Shown in pieces: positions 8,624-17,412 of a stretch of 64,000 nucleotides of DNA. A program made the position numbers and the translations under genes. Below the pieces are notes generated by a model. The model was not told the DNA's origin and did not search any database. It saw nothing but the letters and a program-made list of their open reading frames with translations. Positions within the stretch are counted from its first letter, which is position 1. Every line of letters starts with the position of its first letter. The stretch is from Bradyrhizobium sp. AZCC 2176 (lineage in GTDB: Bacteria; Pseudomonadota; Alphaproteobacteria; Rhizobiales; Xanthobacteraceae): the NCBI RefSeq assembly GCF_036924645.1, contig NZ_JAZHRX010000001.1, positions 5,235,501 through 5,299,500 on the forward strand. Reading direction: 5' to 3'.

Positions 8624-9493
8624 TTAGCGTTTGCTGCTGCCGCCCTCCGTTGCTCGGCTCTTCCTATCCGCCATGTGATTCAAATATGCCAAGATCAGGC
8701 CGAGTTCCTCATCGCTCAGGTCCTCTTCGGCCAAGCTGGGCATCCGCTGCTCGGGCCAAACCCGAACCGAGCGTGGATCTCGGATCAGCGCGCGCAAACC
8801 GGCATCGGTGAAGTACTCCGTCGGGTTCATCGGCACATTCAGATCGGGGCCAGCCGACGCCGATCCTGCCTGGTTCATCGTGTGGCATGTGAAGCATTTG
8901 TTCACGAAGAGGGTTTGCCCGTCTCGCGCCGGATGGAGGGCAGGGAGCATGGGATCAACCGCGAGCGAGGGCCACCGCTTGGCTGGCGCGTCTTGCACCG
9001 ACAAACTGACAATTTGGTAGGGCCACATCATGGTTGGGACGGATGACGCTTGATCGCCGAGCCATACGACATAGAAGGCGCCGGCGCTCTTATCCTTACC
9101 TGGAATTGGCGGCCACGGCCTGTCGGCGGCTTCGATTGCCATATACGCGACGATGCCGTCGTTGGCGTACACCAGATCGCGAGGGAGTTGCGTCACGAAG
9201 CCGTCTTGCGCTACCGCTTCCACCACGGCATCGGGCGGAATAACAACTCCTTCAAGCAACTTCGCGAGCGCCACGGCTCGATACGTCCGAGGAGTACGGT
9301 ATGCGACATCACGCGACGTGGTGATTTCGACGACATCCGTGCGGGCAAGCAGCGCGTCCCGATCGAAAATATGGACACCGCCATCGGCTGACACCGTCAA
9401 CGTTGGACCGGCTGCCAAAACCGATGTTGGCGCTGTGAAGGCAACCAGCGAGAAAGCTAACGTGACAGCGAGCCCGATCATCGTTGTACGCAT
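8624..9493 (-). CDS. Exported c-type cytochrome with an N-terminal molybdopterin-oxidoreductase-like domain
   Basis: The 289-residue protein has a signal peptide (MIGLAVTLAFSLVAF ... SVLAA). A domain of about 150 residues follows (LTVSADGGVHIFDRDALLAR ... TMMWPYQIVSLSV) that resembles the periplasmic oxidoreductase molybdopterin-binding fold without an obvious cofactor cysteine. The C-terminal part is a mono-heme cytochrome c: CFTCH is the heme site and RMPSL gives a likely Met ligand. The start at 9493 is preceded by GAGGGA; the frame extends 13 residues further but without support. It is divergent from the molybdenum hydroxylase pair at 9943, so it may take electrons from that enzyme, as cytochrome subunits do in periplasmic aldehyde dehydrogenases. 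That role is inference. Confidence 0.8.
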   Translation of the reverse strand: MRTTMIGLAVTLAFSLVAFTAPTSVLAAGPTLTVSADGGVHIFDRDALLARTDVVEITTSRDVAYRTPRTYRAVALAKLLEGVVIPPDAVVEAVAQDGFVTQLPRDLVYANDGIVAYMAIEAADRPWPPIPGKDKSAGAFYVVWLGDQASSVPTMMWPYQIVSLSVQDAPAKRWPSLAVDPMLPALHPARDGQTLFVNKCFTCHTMNQAGSASAGPDLNVPMNPTEYFTDAGLRALIRDPRSVRVWPEQRMPSLAEEDLSDEELGLILAYLNHMADRKSRATEGGSSKR

Positions 9494-9942
9494 ATCGGAA
9501 GCGTCCCTCGAGCGCGGCAATGGTAGGCGCACAATGCGACTATCGCAGAGTTACACCTATTCCCAACTCCTCCAGCAGCGAAGCCCAACTCTTCGAAAGA
9601 TCTCGTCTCGTGTAGGCCACTGCGTAAGGGCTCTTGACCAAAAGCGCGCCGTTCGAGAAGGCAGCCTCTCGCTAAATACACAAGAGCAAACAAGGAGTTG
9701 TGAACCCTATTCGCTTCCGCTTTGTGGTAGGTTTCCAGACGTCCATACCTTGAACAAAGCGAAAGTAAAAAAGGAGGATGGGCCCGACACAGACAATCAA
9801 TCAGATCCTACGGTGCAGTCTGCAGTTTCTCAGCGAGGTCAGTTTTGCCTGAGACCGTACGAGGGGGTGCCCCAGGATAGATGTTCTCGCTCACCTCGAA
9901 GAGACGCTCATGACGGCTCTGTATGAAGAGGGAGAGACGATC
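9494..9942. other. Divergent intergenic region between the cytochrome gene and the molybdenum hydroxylase genes
   Basis: These 449 bases separate two divergent units and should contain both promoters. Two SD-like sites occur (AAGGAG near 9693 and AAAGGAGG near 9772), each followed by a start codon, but the frames behind them are short or lack any recognisable character. I could not identify an operator. Confidence 0.35.
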
Positions 9943-10395
9943 ATGATCAAGGTGAAGATTAATGGCGAGGAACTGAATTGGGATGGCGATCCTGATCTTC
10001 CGCTACTGTGGTTTATCCGTGATGAGGTGGGCCTGACGGGCACCAAGTTCGGCTGCGGCCAGGCCCTCTGCGGTTCATGCACCGTCATCGTGGACAAGCA
10101 GGCGGTGCGCGCCTGCATCACCTCCGTGTCCGACGTCCGCGGCCGCGAGGTCACCACTATCGAAGGCCTTCATCCAACTGGCGATCACCCGGTGCAGAAG
10201 GCCTGGCGGCAGCTCAATGTCCCGCAATGCGGCTTTTGCCAGACCGGCCAGATCATGCAGGCGGCGGCGCTGTTGATGGATAATCCAAAGCCGTCGCACG
10301 ACCAGATCCGCGAATCCCTGTCCGGGAATATCTGCCGGTGCGGCTGCTACCAGCGCATCGAAAACGCCGTCCATCTCGCATCGACGGGGGTGTGA
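9943..10395 (+). CDS. iorA: (2Fe-2S)-binding subunit of a molybdenum hydroxylase (isoquinoline 1-oxidoreductase alpha type)
   Basis: This 150-residue protein carries the two 2Fe-2S clusters that move electrons from the molybdenum site. The N-terminal plant-ferredoxin cluster is FGCGQALCGSCTVIVD and the second is QCGFCQTGQIMQ with CRCGCYQR near the C-terminus. Length and order match small subunits of the xanthine dehydrogenase family that lack a FAD subunit. The ATG at 9943 has GGGAGAGACGATC upstream; the longer frame from 9910 is unnecessary. The large subunit starts one base after the stop, so the two form one unit. The protein has no export signal of its own and probably crosses the membrane bound to the Tat-type large subunit. 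Confidence 0.88.
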   Translation: MIKVKINGEELNWDGDPDLPLLWFIRDEVGLTGTKFGCGQALCGSCTVIVDKQAVRACITSVSDVRGREVTTIEGLHPTGDHPVQKAWRQLNVPQCGFCQTGQIMQAAALLMDNPKPSHDQIRESLSGNICRCGCYQRIENAVHLASTGV

Positions 10396-10396
10396 C

Positions 10397-12712
10397 ATGA
10401 ATATCCTCACCAATCCCAAGAAGCTCCGTGGCTTCGAGAAGCACATCAAAATCGAGAACGTTTCGCGTCGCAGCATCCTCAAGGGTCTCGGCCTCGCCGG
10501 CGGGTTCGTGCTCGCAGCACCCGTGATGACGCGTACGGCCTTTGCATATGAGACCGGCGCCAGTCAGATGCCGCACGGCACCGTGGTCGACCCACGGGCG
10601 TTCGTCGCGATTGCGCCGGATGGAATCGTCACCATCGTCGCGCACCGCGCCGAGATGGGAACCGGCGTCCGCACCAGCCTGCCCCTGATCGTCGCCGAAG
10701 AGATGGAGGCCGACTGGAAGCGCGTTCGCGTCCAGCAGGCGCCTGGCGACGAGGTCAAATTCGGCAACCAGGATACCGATGGATCGCGCAGCACGCGGCA
10801 CTACCTGATGCCGATGCGCCAGATCGGCGCCTCGGCCCGCACGATGCTCGAGCAGGCCGCAGCGAAACGCTGGGGCGTGCCGGCGAGCGAGGTGAAGGCG
10901 GTCAATCACGAAGTCATCCACAGCGCCAGCGGTCGCAAGCTCGGCTTTGGTGAATTGGCCGCCGACGCCGCAAAGCAGTCGGTGCCGAGCGTCGAGGGCC
11001 TCAAGCTTAAGGACCCCAAGGACTTCCGCTATCTCGGCAAGGGCGAAATCGGGATCGTCGACCTCCACGACATCACGACGGGCGCGGCCCGTTACGGCGC
11101 CGACGTCCGCCTGCCCGGCATGAAATACGCCGTCATTGCCCGGCCGCCGGTGACCGGGGGCAAGGTCGTGTCGTTTGACGGGGCGGAGGCGATGAAAGTC
11201 TCCGGCGTCGAGAAGGTTCTGGAAGTCAAGGGCTGGCCGTGGCCCTCGAAATTCCAGCCGCTCGGCGGCGTCGCAGTGATCGCGCGCAACACCGGCGCTG
11301 CGATCAAGGGCCGCGACGCTCTGAAGATTGTCTGGGACGATGGCGCCAACGGCAAATACGAATCGGTCGCCTACCGGGCCGAACTGGAGGCGGCCGCACG
11401 GAAGCCCGGCCTGGTGGTGCGCAAGGAGGGCGACGTGGAAGCCGCCTTGAAGGGCGCCGACAAAGTGATCGTGGGCGAGTACTATCTGCCGCATCTCGCC
11501 CATGTCGCCATGGAGACGCCGGTTGCGGTCGCGGACGTCAAGGGCGACCGGGCCGAGATCTGGGGACCGGTGCAAAGCGCGGGCGGAACGCGCGAGGACG
11601 TCGCCAAAACGCTTGGCATTCCCCAAGAGAATGTCACCGTCAATGTGACGCTGCTCGGCGGTGGCTTCGGGCGCAAGTCGAAGTGCGATTTTGCCATCGA
11701 AGCGGCGCTACTCTCCAGGGAACTCGGCGCCCCCGTAAAGGTGCAATGGACGCGGGAAGACGACGTTCGCAACGGCTTCCTGCACACCGTCTCGGTGGAA
11801 CGCATCGAGGCTGGCCTCGACAAGAACGGTAAGGTGACGGCCTGGCGCCATCGCAGCGTCGCGCCGAGCATCGCCTCGACATTTGCCGCCAATACCGTGC
11901 ACCAGGCCCCGTTTGAACTCGGCATGGGGCTTGTCGACATGCCTTTCGAGATCGCCAACGTCCAGTGCGAGAATCCGGAAGCGGCCGCGCACACCCGCAT
12001 CGGCTGGTTCCGCTCGGTGTCGAACATCCCACGCGCCTTCGCGGTGCAGTCGATGGTCGCTGAAATCGCCCATGCCACCAAACGCGATCCAAAGGATATG
12101 CTGCTGGAGCTGATCGGCTCGCCCCGGATCGTCAAGCTCGATTCGGTGAAGGACCTCTGGAACTATGGCGAGCCCTATGACAGCTATCCGATCGATACCG
12201 CGCGTCTTCGCAAGGTCGTCGAACTGGTCGCGGACAAGGGCGGCTGGGGCCGGTCCGTCCCCAAGGGCCACGGGCTCGGCATTGCCGCGCATCGCAGCTT
12301 CGTCAGCTATATCGCGACGATCGTCGAGGTCGCCGTTGACGACAAGGGCAAGCTCACCGTGCCGCGGGTCGATACCGCCATCGATTGCGGAACCTACGTC
12401 AATCCGGAGCGGATCCAGTCGCAGATCGAGGGCGCCGCGATCATGGGCCTGAGCCTCGCCAAGCATGGCGCGATCACCTTCAAGGACGGCAAGGTGCAGC
12501 AGGGTAATTACGACGACTTCCCGGTGATCCGGATCGACGAGTCCCCGGCTGTCACGAACGTCTACATCGTACCTGCCGGCCCCGACACGCCGCCGAGCGG
12601 TGTCGGCGAGCCGGGCGTGCCGCCCTTTGCGCCGGCGCTGATCAACGCGATCTTCGCCGCGACCGGCAAGCGCATCCGCGCACTGCCGATCGGCAAGCAA
12701 TTGGAGGCATAA
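10397..12712 (+). CDS. iorB: Molybdopterin-binding subunit of an isoquinoline 1-oxidoreductase/aldehyde dehydrogenase-type enzyme
   Basis: The 771-residue protein is the catalytic subunit partnered with the preceding 2Fe-2S protein. It begins with a Tat-type signal ([20 protein letters not shown] at residues 24-43), which puts the enzyme in the periplasm. Family landmarks are [17 protein letters not shown] near residue 90, [10 protein letters not shown] near 420 (cofactor binding) and [12 protein letters not shown] near 740, which contains the expected catalytic Glu. Relatives oxidise N-heterocycles or aldehydes and pass electrons to cytochrome c. With a PQQ alcohol dehydrogenase and a cytochrome next door, aldehyde oxidation is the most natural guess, but the substrate is not fixed by the sequence. 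Confidence 0.88.
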   Translation: MNILTNPKKLRGFEKHIKIENVSRRSILKGLGLAGGFVLAAPVMTRTAFAYETGASQMPHGTVVDPRAFVAIAPDGIVTIVAHRAEMGTGVRTSLPLIVAEEMEADWKRVRVQQAPGDEVKFGNQDTDGSRSTRHYLMPMRQIGASARTMLEQAAAKRWGVPASEVKAVNHEVIHSASGRKLGFGELAADAAKQSVPSVEGLKLKDPKDFRYLGKGEIGIVDLHDITTGAARYGADVRLPGMKYAVIARPPVTGGKVVSFDGAEAMKVSGVEKVLEVKGWPWPSKFQPLGGVAVIARNTGAAIKGRDALKIVWDDGANGKYESVAYRAELEAAARKPGLVVRKEGDVEAALKGADKVIVGEYYLPHLAHVAMETPVAVADVKGDRAEIWGPVQSAGGTREDVAKTLGIPQENVTVNVTLLGGGFGRKSKCDFAIEAALLSRELGAPVKVQWTREDDVRNGFLHTVSVERIEAGLDKNGKVTAWRHRSVAPSIASTFAANTVHQAPFELGMGLVDMPFEIANVQCENPEAAAHTRIGWFRSVSNIPRAFAVQSMVAEIAHATKRDPKDMLLELIGSPRIVKLDSVKDLWNYGEPYDSYPIDTARLRKVVELVADKGGWGRSVPKGHGLGIAAHRSFVSYIATIVEVAVDDKGKLTVPRVDTAIDCGTYVNPERIQSQIEGAAIMGLSLAKHGAITFKDGKVQQGNYDDFPVIRIDESPAVTNVYIVPAGPDTPPSGVGEPGVPPFAPALINAIFAATGKRIRALPIGKQLEA

Positions 12713-12768
12713 GGGGAACGCTAGACCGCACGGGCCGTTTTCCTCGATCGGATAAGGAGTTCAGATCG

Positions 12769-13032
12769 ATGAAACCCAACTCAACAGCGCTCGTGGTGTC
12801 GCTATTGTCGAGCGTGCTTCTATTGAACGCTCAGGCCGCGACCGCTCAAACGACGTCGCCGCCGAGCGCGACTGCGACGCGGCCGGCTACGACACCACCC
12901 GGGCAAACCTCTATGCCAAACGAAAGCCCGCCGGCCACCACAACTCAGACCACCGGCGAAGCCAGTCGCGATCCTGTGGTGAAGAAAATGAACGAAAACG
13001 AGAAAGCGAAAGTCGAGACCAAGGGCAAATAG
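12769..13032 (+). CDS. Small secreted Thr/Pro-rich protein
   Basis: The 87-residue frame has a clear signal peptide (STALVVSLLSSVLLLNAQAA, cleavage near ATAQ). A low-complexity stretch of Thr, Pro, Ser and Ala follows, then a short charged tail (VVKKMNENEKAKVETKGK). ATAAGGAG upstream of the ATG gives a good ribosome site. It follows iorB by 56 bases on the same strand. It shares overall design with the 95-residue protein at 15,624 on the other side of the PQQ dehydrogenase. Function unknown. Confidence 0.7.
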   Translation: MKPNSTALVVSLLSSVLLLNAQAATAQTTSPPSATATRPATTPPGQTSMPNESPPATTTQTTGEASRDPVVKKMNENEKAKVETKGK

Positions 13033-13036
13033 AAAC

Positions 13037-13068
13037 AGAAGCGGCGGACCTTTCAGTCCGCCGCTTCT
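13037..13068. terminator. Bidirectional hairpin terminator between convergent genes
   Basis: A perfect 13-bp stem (13,037-13,049 with 13,056-13,068) closes a 6-base loop between the ends of two convergent genes. The run of T after the stem is weak on both strands, so termination may be only partly intrinsic. Confidence 0.7.
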
Positions 13069-13090
13069 CGCGTCGAGACTTCACCCGCGG

Positions 13091-14818
13091 CTATTTCTTG
13101 ACGGCGAACACCCAAACCACGCCGCCCTGCGGCACGTTGTTTTCCACCCCGATGTTCTGGGTGGCAAGCGCATCCTGGATGCGTTGCGCGTCGACGCCCC
13201 AGCCGGACTGGATCGCAATGTATTGCGTGCCGTCGACCTCATAGGAAACCGGCATGCCCATGATGCCGGAGTTGGTCTTCTGCTCCCACAATAGTTCGCC
13301 GCTCTTGGCGTCGAAGGCGCGGAAGTAGCGATCATTGGTCCCACCGACAAACACAAGATCGCCCGCGGTCGCCAGTACCGAACCGAACAATTGCGACTTC
13401 GGGAAGCTGTGCGACCAGACTTTCTTGCCGGTTGCGGGATCCCAGGCCTGTAGTTCGCCGATGTGTTTGGCGCCGGGACGGAGCGTCAGACCGATGTCCT
13501 CAGGCTTGGTGCCAAGCCAGAGCTGGCCTGGAACCAGCGCCACCTTCTCGCCAGAGAAGCCGCCGCAGGTGTTCTCGTTGGCCGGCACATAGACATATTT
13601 TGTCTTCTGGCTGTAGGCCGCCGACGGCCAGTCCTTGCCACCCCACAGTGACGGGCAGAACTCGACCCGCTTGCCGACCACCGGCTTGTGCGCGGGGTCG
13701 ACAATCGGCTTGCCGATCTCGGGCTCAATGCCTTTCCAGACATCGGTGTGAACATAGGGCCAGCCGGTTACGTAGCTGATCTTGTCCGGCTTGCGCTCCA
13801 GCACCCAGAAGATCGCGTTGCGTCCGGGGTGGATCAGGCTCTTGACGGTCCGGCCATCCCTTTGCACGTCGACCAGCATCGGCGCCTCCACCTCGTCCCA
13901 ATCCCAGGAGTCGTTTTGATGGTACTGGAAATGTGTCCTGATCTTGCCCGTCTCGGGATCGAGGCCGAGCACGGAGGTCGTGTAGAGGTTGTCACCGGGG
14001 TGAGCGTCCCCGGGCCACGGCGCAGCATTACCAACACCCCAATAAACGGTCCTGGTGTCCTTGTCGTAGTTGCCGGTCATCCAGGCCGACCCGCCGCCGG
14101 TCTTCCAGTCGTCGCCCGTCCAGGTCTCACTGCCGGGTTCACCTGGCGCCGGGATGGTGAAGGTGCGCCACAATTCCTTGCCGCTGTTGGCGTCATAGGC
14201 CACCACGTAGCCACGGACACCGAACTCGCCGCCGGAGCCGCCGACGATGATCTTACCGTCGATGACGAGGGGCATCAGCGTGAGATACTGACCCTTCTTG
14301 TAGTCCTGGACCTTCGTGTCCCAGACCACCTTGCCCGTCTTCGCGTCGAGCGCAACCACGTGATCATCGGTCGTGGCGAGATAGAGCTTGTCCTGCCACA
14401 GGCCGACGCCGCGGTTGGTCGGATGCAACTGGAACAAATCGTCCGGTAGCTGCCGCTTGTAGCGCCAATATTCTTCGCCGGTCTTGGCATTCAGCGCGAT
14501 CACCTGGCCCATCGGTGTGGTGACGAACATCGCACCGTTGTTGACGATCGGCGGCGCCTCATGGCCCTCGATCACGCCGGTGGAGAAGGTCCACACGGGG
14601 GTGAGATTCTTGACGTTGGAGGTGTTGATCTGCTCGAGCGGACTGTAGCCCTGCCCGTCATAGGTCCGCCGATACAGCATCCAGTTGCCCGGTTCGGGAT
14701 TTTCCAGACGGGCTTGCGTCACCGGGCTGTAATTTTCGATCGGACCGGCAACAGCAGCGGTCGAGATAAGGGTTGTGCACGCAACACAACCCGATAATAG
14801 CCATTGCTTTCTGGTCAT
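13091..14818 (-). CDS. PQQ-dependent alcohol dehydrogenase (methanol/ethanol family), lanthanide-type active site
   Basis: The 575-residue periplasmic quinoprotein oxidises primary alcohols with PQQ and a metal. It has a signal peptide (QWLLSGCVACTTLISTAAVA) and an eight-bladed propeller with repeats such as VVALDAKTGKVVWDTKV and LQAWDPATGKKVWSHSF. The metal-binding Asn lies in YWGVGNAAPW. The catalytic region reads QNDSWDWDEVEAP: the catalytic Asp is followed two residues later by a second Asp, the mark of lanthanide-dependent members. No CC pair (the vicinal disulfide of classical enzymes) is present, and there is no fused heme domain. The start at 14,818 sits nine bases after GGGAG; upstream ATGs overlap that site. 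A Rieske gene lies 87 bases upstream on the same strand. Confidence 0.9.
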   Translation of the reverse strand: MTRKQWLLSGCVACTTLISTAAVAGPIENYSPVTQARLENPEPGNWMLYRRTYDGQGYSPLEQINTSNVKNLTPVWTFSTGVIEGHEAPPIVNNGAMFVTTPMGQVIALNAKTGEEYWRYKRQLPDDLFQLHPTNRGVGLWQDKLYLATTDDHVVALDAKTGKVVWDTKVQDYKKGQYLTLMPLVIDGKIIVGGSGGEFGVRGYVVAYDANSGKELWRTFTIPAPGEPGSETWTGDDWKTGGGSAWMTGNYDKDTRTVYWGVGNAAPWPGDAHPGDNLYTTSVLGLDPETGKIRTHFQYHQNDSWDWDEVEAPMLVDVQRDGRTVKSLIHPGRNAIFWVLERKPDKISYVTGWPYVHTDVWKGIEPEIGKPIVDPAHKPVVGKRVEFCPSLWGGKDWPSAAYSQKTKYVYVPANENTCGGFSGEKVALVPGQLWLGTKPEDIGLTLRPGAKHIGELQAWDPATGKKVWSHSFPKSQLFGSVLATAGDLVFVGGTNDRYFRAFDAKSGELLWEQKTNSGIMGMPVSYEVDGTQYIAIQSGWGVDAQRIQDALATQNIGVENNVPQGGVVWVFAVKK

Positions 14819-14905
14819 GGACGTCATCTCCCTAGCTCTTTCTCTCTGCACACCCTTGGTGGTGCGATCATCTGGGGCATGGGAATCCGATGCGACCGCG
14901 CCCCA

Positions 14906-15496
14906 TCACCCTGGTTGTTGAGCACCTACCTTTCCAACGAATGTTGCAGCTATGGTGAGCGAACCGTCGGCTATTGCCAGCGGGAGTGCCGGCAGACGCC
15001 GGGGCGCGGGCCCGAACACGACTTGCGCGCCTTCCCGCGGATTGAATTCGGAATTGTGACAAAAGCACTTGAGAACGTCTTTGTCGCCCGTCTCGGACTT
15101 CAGCCAGCCGGTGACAGAACATCCGGTGTGAGTACAGATGGCCGAATAGGCTGCGATGCCCTCAGCAGAGCGTGAGCGGGTCTCCTCATCCATTTCGCCG
15201 GGATCAAGCCTTATGACCAGGATCTCGTTCAACCGCGAGCCGTTGCGGACGACCGAAGTCTTGGGGTCCTTTGGCCAGGCGTGCAGTGGCGGTTCGCCGA
15301 GCTTCACGTCACCGGGCGCGATGACGGCGCCGACGCGTTCGCCTTCGGAGACAACAAGAAGATCGCCTTTCTTCGGCCGGTCGCTGCTGCCGGGCTGATC
15401 TTCTTGTGCCGCAGCGAACTTCCCCCCCGTCAGAAACGCTCCGGTGGCGAGCGTCGTCAAAAGAAGCGAGCGTCGCGTTGGCTTCGGACACCGCAT
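14906..15496 (-). CDS. Exported Rieske 2Fe-2S protein
   Basis: The 196-residue protein has both Rieske cluster motifs, CTHTGC and CFCHNSEF, in a C-terminal domain resembling ubiquinol-cytochrome c reductase Rieske subunits. It starts with a Tat-type signal (TRRSLLLTTLATGAFLTGG). There are no cytochrome b or c1 genes nearby, so it is not part of a bc1 operon. Its position ahead of the PQQ dehydrogenase suggests it belongs to that oxidation module, possibly as an electron carrier. The spacing between the two motifs and the hinge region is normal; the partner is unknown. Confidence 0.85.
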   Translation of the reverse strand: MRCPKPTRRSLLLTTLATGAFLTGGKFAAAQEDQPGSSDRPKKGDLLVVSEGERVGAVIAPGDVKLGEPPLHAWPKDPKTSVVRNGSRLNEILVIRLDPGEMDEETRSRSAEGIAAYSAICTHTGCSVTGWLKSETGDKDVLKCFCHNSEFNPREGAQVVFGPAPRRLPALPLAIADGSLTIAATFVGKVGAQQPG

Positions 15497-15623
15497 TTGT
15501 CTTCTCCAGCTCCGCTATGAGCCTGGATCTTAGTCGCGTGTAACCTCGGCGCTTGACGGGAAAGCTCATGAATCCCGCGAGCAAGACGAGGTTACGCTCA
15601 GTCGTGCTACACCTCCAGAAGGC

Positions 15624-15911
15624 TCAGCGCGGCTTTTCACCGCTGCCTGTCGCCCCGGTCGAGGTGCCCGTGGCTGAGCCCGTTGTCGGCGGAGTAGTGT
15701 CAGTCTTTCCAGGGGGGCGGGCGGAAGCACCCGGCTTTTCCTGCTCGCCGACATACCCCGACTCACCGGATTGGCGAGTCTTGGCGCCCTTGTCAGCTTC
15801 CTCCTGCATCTGCTGCATCTGTGGGTTCGGTGTCGTCTGCTGCTGCGCCAGCGCTGGCAGGGTGATCATGGTTCCGCTCGCGACAAGCATCGCAACCATT
15901 GTTGTTCGCAT
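15624..15911 (-). CDS. Small secreted Gln/Thr/Gly-rich protein
   Basis: The 95-residue frame opens with a signal peptide (MRTTMVAMLVASGTMITLPA, cleavage near LAQ). A Gln/Met/Glu-rich stretch follows (PNPQMQQMQEEADKGAK), then a Gly/Thr/Pro-rich tail. The ATG at 15,911 has GGGGAGGACTTTCC in front, which rejects the nine-residue extension upstream. It is on the same strand as the Rieske and PQQ genes and could be the first gene of that unit. Function unknown. Confidence 0.65.
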   Translation of the reverse strand: MRTTMVAMLVASGTMITLPALAQQQTTPNPQMQQMQEEADKGAKTRQSGESGYVGEQEKPGASARPPGKTDTTPPTTGSATGTSTGATGSGEKPR

Positions 15912-16223
15912 GGAAAGTCCTCCCCATCGTAGCGTCACTTCAATACCAACGCGCCGGCTCGCGATGGTTTCCTAGTTCATCTTCCTATTTTCAAGACGAG
16001 GGGATGCGGCAAGCGCGCAGCCGCGCCGCTAGTGAGATACGCAACATAGAAGGCATAAGGCGCCGATTTCGCGTTAACATGATCCCAGCGCCGAACGGCC
16101 TTAAGATCGCGCCTACGCCGCTGGCTCCTACGGTCCCCTTGTCCGGGGCGCGCTTCGGTCATTAGATCAATACGGGGCCCGGTTTTCGGCACACAGGCGT
16201 CGGCCGCGTAGGCGGCCGGTCGC
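15912..16223. other. Intergenic region without a recognisable gene
   Basis: These 312 bases lie upstream of the small secreted protein and downstream of the C13 peptidase gene. I see no domain, hairpin or repeat that I can support. Confidence 0.4.
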
Positions 16224-16967
16224 TCAAGGACGTGAAATGAGCAACGGATGTACGTTTTCGCCGCCTCCCATTAGCGGATTCGACGGCTCGAAGCGCTCGC
16301 GCGCTTCTCGCTTTTTGACGAGCGAGCGCGCAACAACAAAGGCGTCCCTCAGGCTCTTGGCTTGCCGGAGTGCTATATTGAAAAAGGCGTTGCCGAAATA
16401 GGTCCACTTGGCTTTGTCCCGGCAGCCGAACGATGGATGGTCGGCATCGGCCGCGGTGATAACCAGCGTATCGGGGTTCGCAAGACGAGGGATAAAGACC
16501 CCGGAATAGCAGGCCGAGATGACCACTACCTTGTATCGCATGCCGGTCCGCGCCAGCATGTTGGCGAGATTAGACGGCGTGAGCGTTTGCGTAAGCCGCC
16601 CCGCTTTCACTGCAAGGCCGGCGCGGGAGCCGTGCGAGGTGAGAATTAAAAACAGAATGTCGTTGTTGGCGTCCATCCCGTTGGCCGTCGCTTGCAAGGA
16701 CATGGCCAGGCCCTCGATCGTCGCATCTCCGCCTTTCTTCGAGTTGTATTGCACGTTGATCGGGGCGCCCCCGAAACGGCCCGCTACGACCTGTGCTGCG
16801 CCGGTCGCCTCGCTTCTAAACACGCCTTGATCGCCAAAAAGGCCAAAGGAAACCACGCTCACCTTGCGAGTGTTCTCAACGGCGTGCACCGTCGAAACCG
16901 ACGACGCAACGGTCAAAACAAAAGCAATGAGCGGAGCGCCGATCCGGCTGATCCAACGTGGATACAC
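16224..16967 (-). CDS. Exported C13-family (legumain-like) cysteine peptidase
   Basis: The 247-residue protein has a signal peptide or single N-terminal anchor (APLIAFVLTVASSVSTVHA) followed by a caspase-like fold. The catalytic His is in LILTSHGSRAG and the catalytic Cys in VVVISACYSGVFI, in the spacing usual for C13 peptidases and GPI-transamidase-like proteins. LVITAADADHPSFGC and TYFGNAFFN are further family blocks. The start is GTG at 16,967 with only a poor ribosome site. Target and role are unknown; bacterial members probably cut proteins after Asn or Asp in the periplasm, which is inference from the family. It is 21 bases from the Mth938-like gene on the same strand. Confidence 0.8.
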   Translation of the reverse strand: MYPRWISRIGAPLIAFVLTVASSVSTVHAVENTRKVSVVSFGLFGDQGVFRSEATGAAQVVAGRFGGAPINVQYNSKKGGDATIEGLAMSLQATANGMDANNDILFLILTSHGSRAGLAVKAGRLTQTLTPSNLANMLARTGMRYKVVVISACYSGVFIPRLANPDTLVITAADADHPSFGCRDKAKWTYFGNAFFNIALRQAKSLRDAFVVARSLVKKREARERFEPSNPLMGGGENVHPLLISRP

Positions 16968-16988
16968 AGCTTCACCAGGGCATTTCTA

Positions 16989-17345
16989 TCAACAGGTCAC
17001 GTGAAAGAGTCCGTTTCTCTTTGCGCGCGACCGGTTGAACATCTGAATTGTCTCGGGTGTCGGCTTCAACACGACCTCGCAGCCCTTTCTTTCGAAATAG
17101 GCTTCAGCTTCCGATGATAGGTGCACGTTGCCCATCTGACCCGAGCCAATAACGACCTGAGCGCACCCCTTCTCGAAGAGAAACTTTGCCTCGTCTTTTG
17201 AAAGCACGTGCGAGGTACCATACAGCTTCTTTGATAGCTTCTTTTTCCGCTTCACAACTTCGCCGGAAAGGCGAACGACCACGTCGTGTTGATAGATCTT
17301 TCCGTCAATCGTAATCGCGCCAAATATGGTGCTGTCAATCTTCAT
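16989..17345 (-). CDS. Mth938-like (NDUFAF3 fold) domain protein
   Basis: The 118-residue protein shows the Mth938 pattern: an opening strand STIFGAITIDGKIYQHDVVV, then LSKKLYGTSHVLSKDEAKFL, GCAQVVIGSGQMG and a conserved end QMFNRSRAKRNGLFHVTC. The ATG follows AGGAGGTCACG. Members of this fold are small soluble proteins; the mitochondrial relative NDUFAF3 assists complex I assembly, and the bacterial function is not settled. Here it lies between a C13 peptidase and a radical-SAM enzyme on the same strand, and Mth938-type proteins are often found near AmmeMemoRadiSam genes. Confidence 0.75.
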   Translation of the reverse strand: MKIDSTIFGAITIDGKIYQHDVVVRLSGEVVKRKKKLSKKLYGTSHVLSKDEAKFLFEKGCAQVVIGSGQMGNVHLSSEAEAYFERKGCEVVLKPTPETIQMFNRSRAKRNGLFHVTC

Positions 17346-17412
17346 CGTGACCTCCTAATCAGGCTCCCGCTCCAACACGCAGCAGGGGGGCCCTTGTCGC
17401 CATCATACTCAT

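Noticed and set aside
8331..8627. Plus-strand frame of 98 residues after the integrase relic
   Set aside because: Arg-rich, no domain, no ribosome site; probably decayed DNA.
10253..12700. Long minus-strand frames opposite iorB
   Set aside because: Arg/His/Asp-rich shadows of the molybdenum hydroxylase gene.
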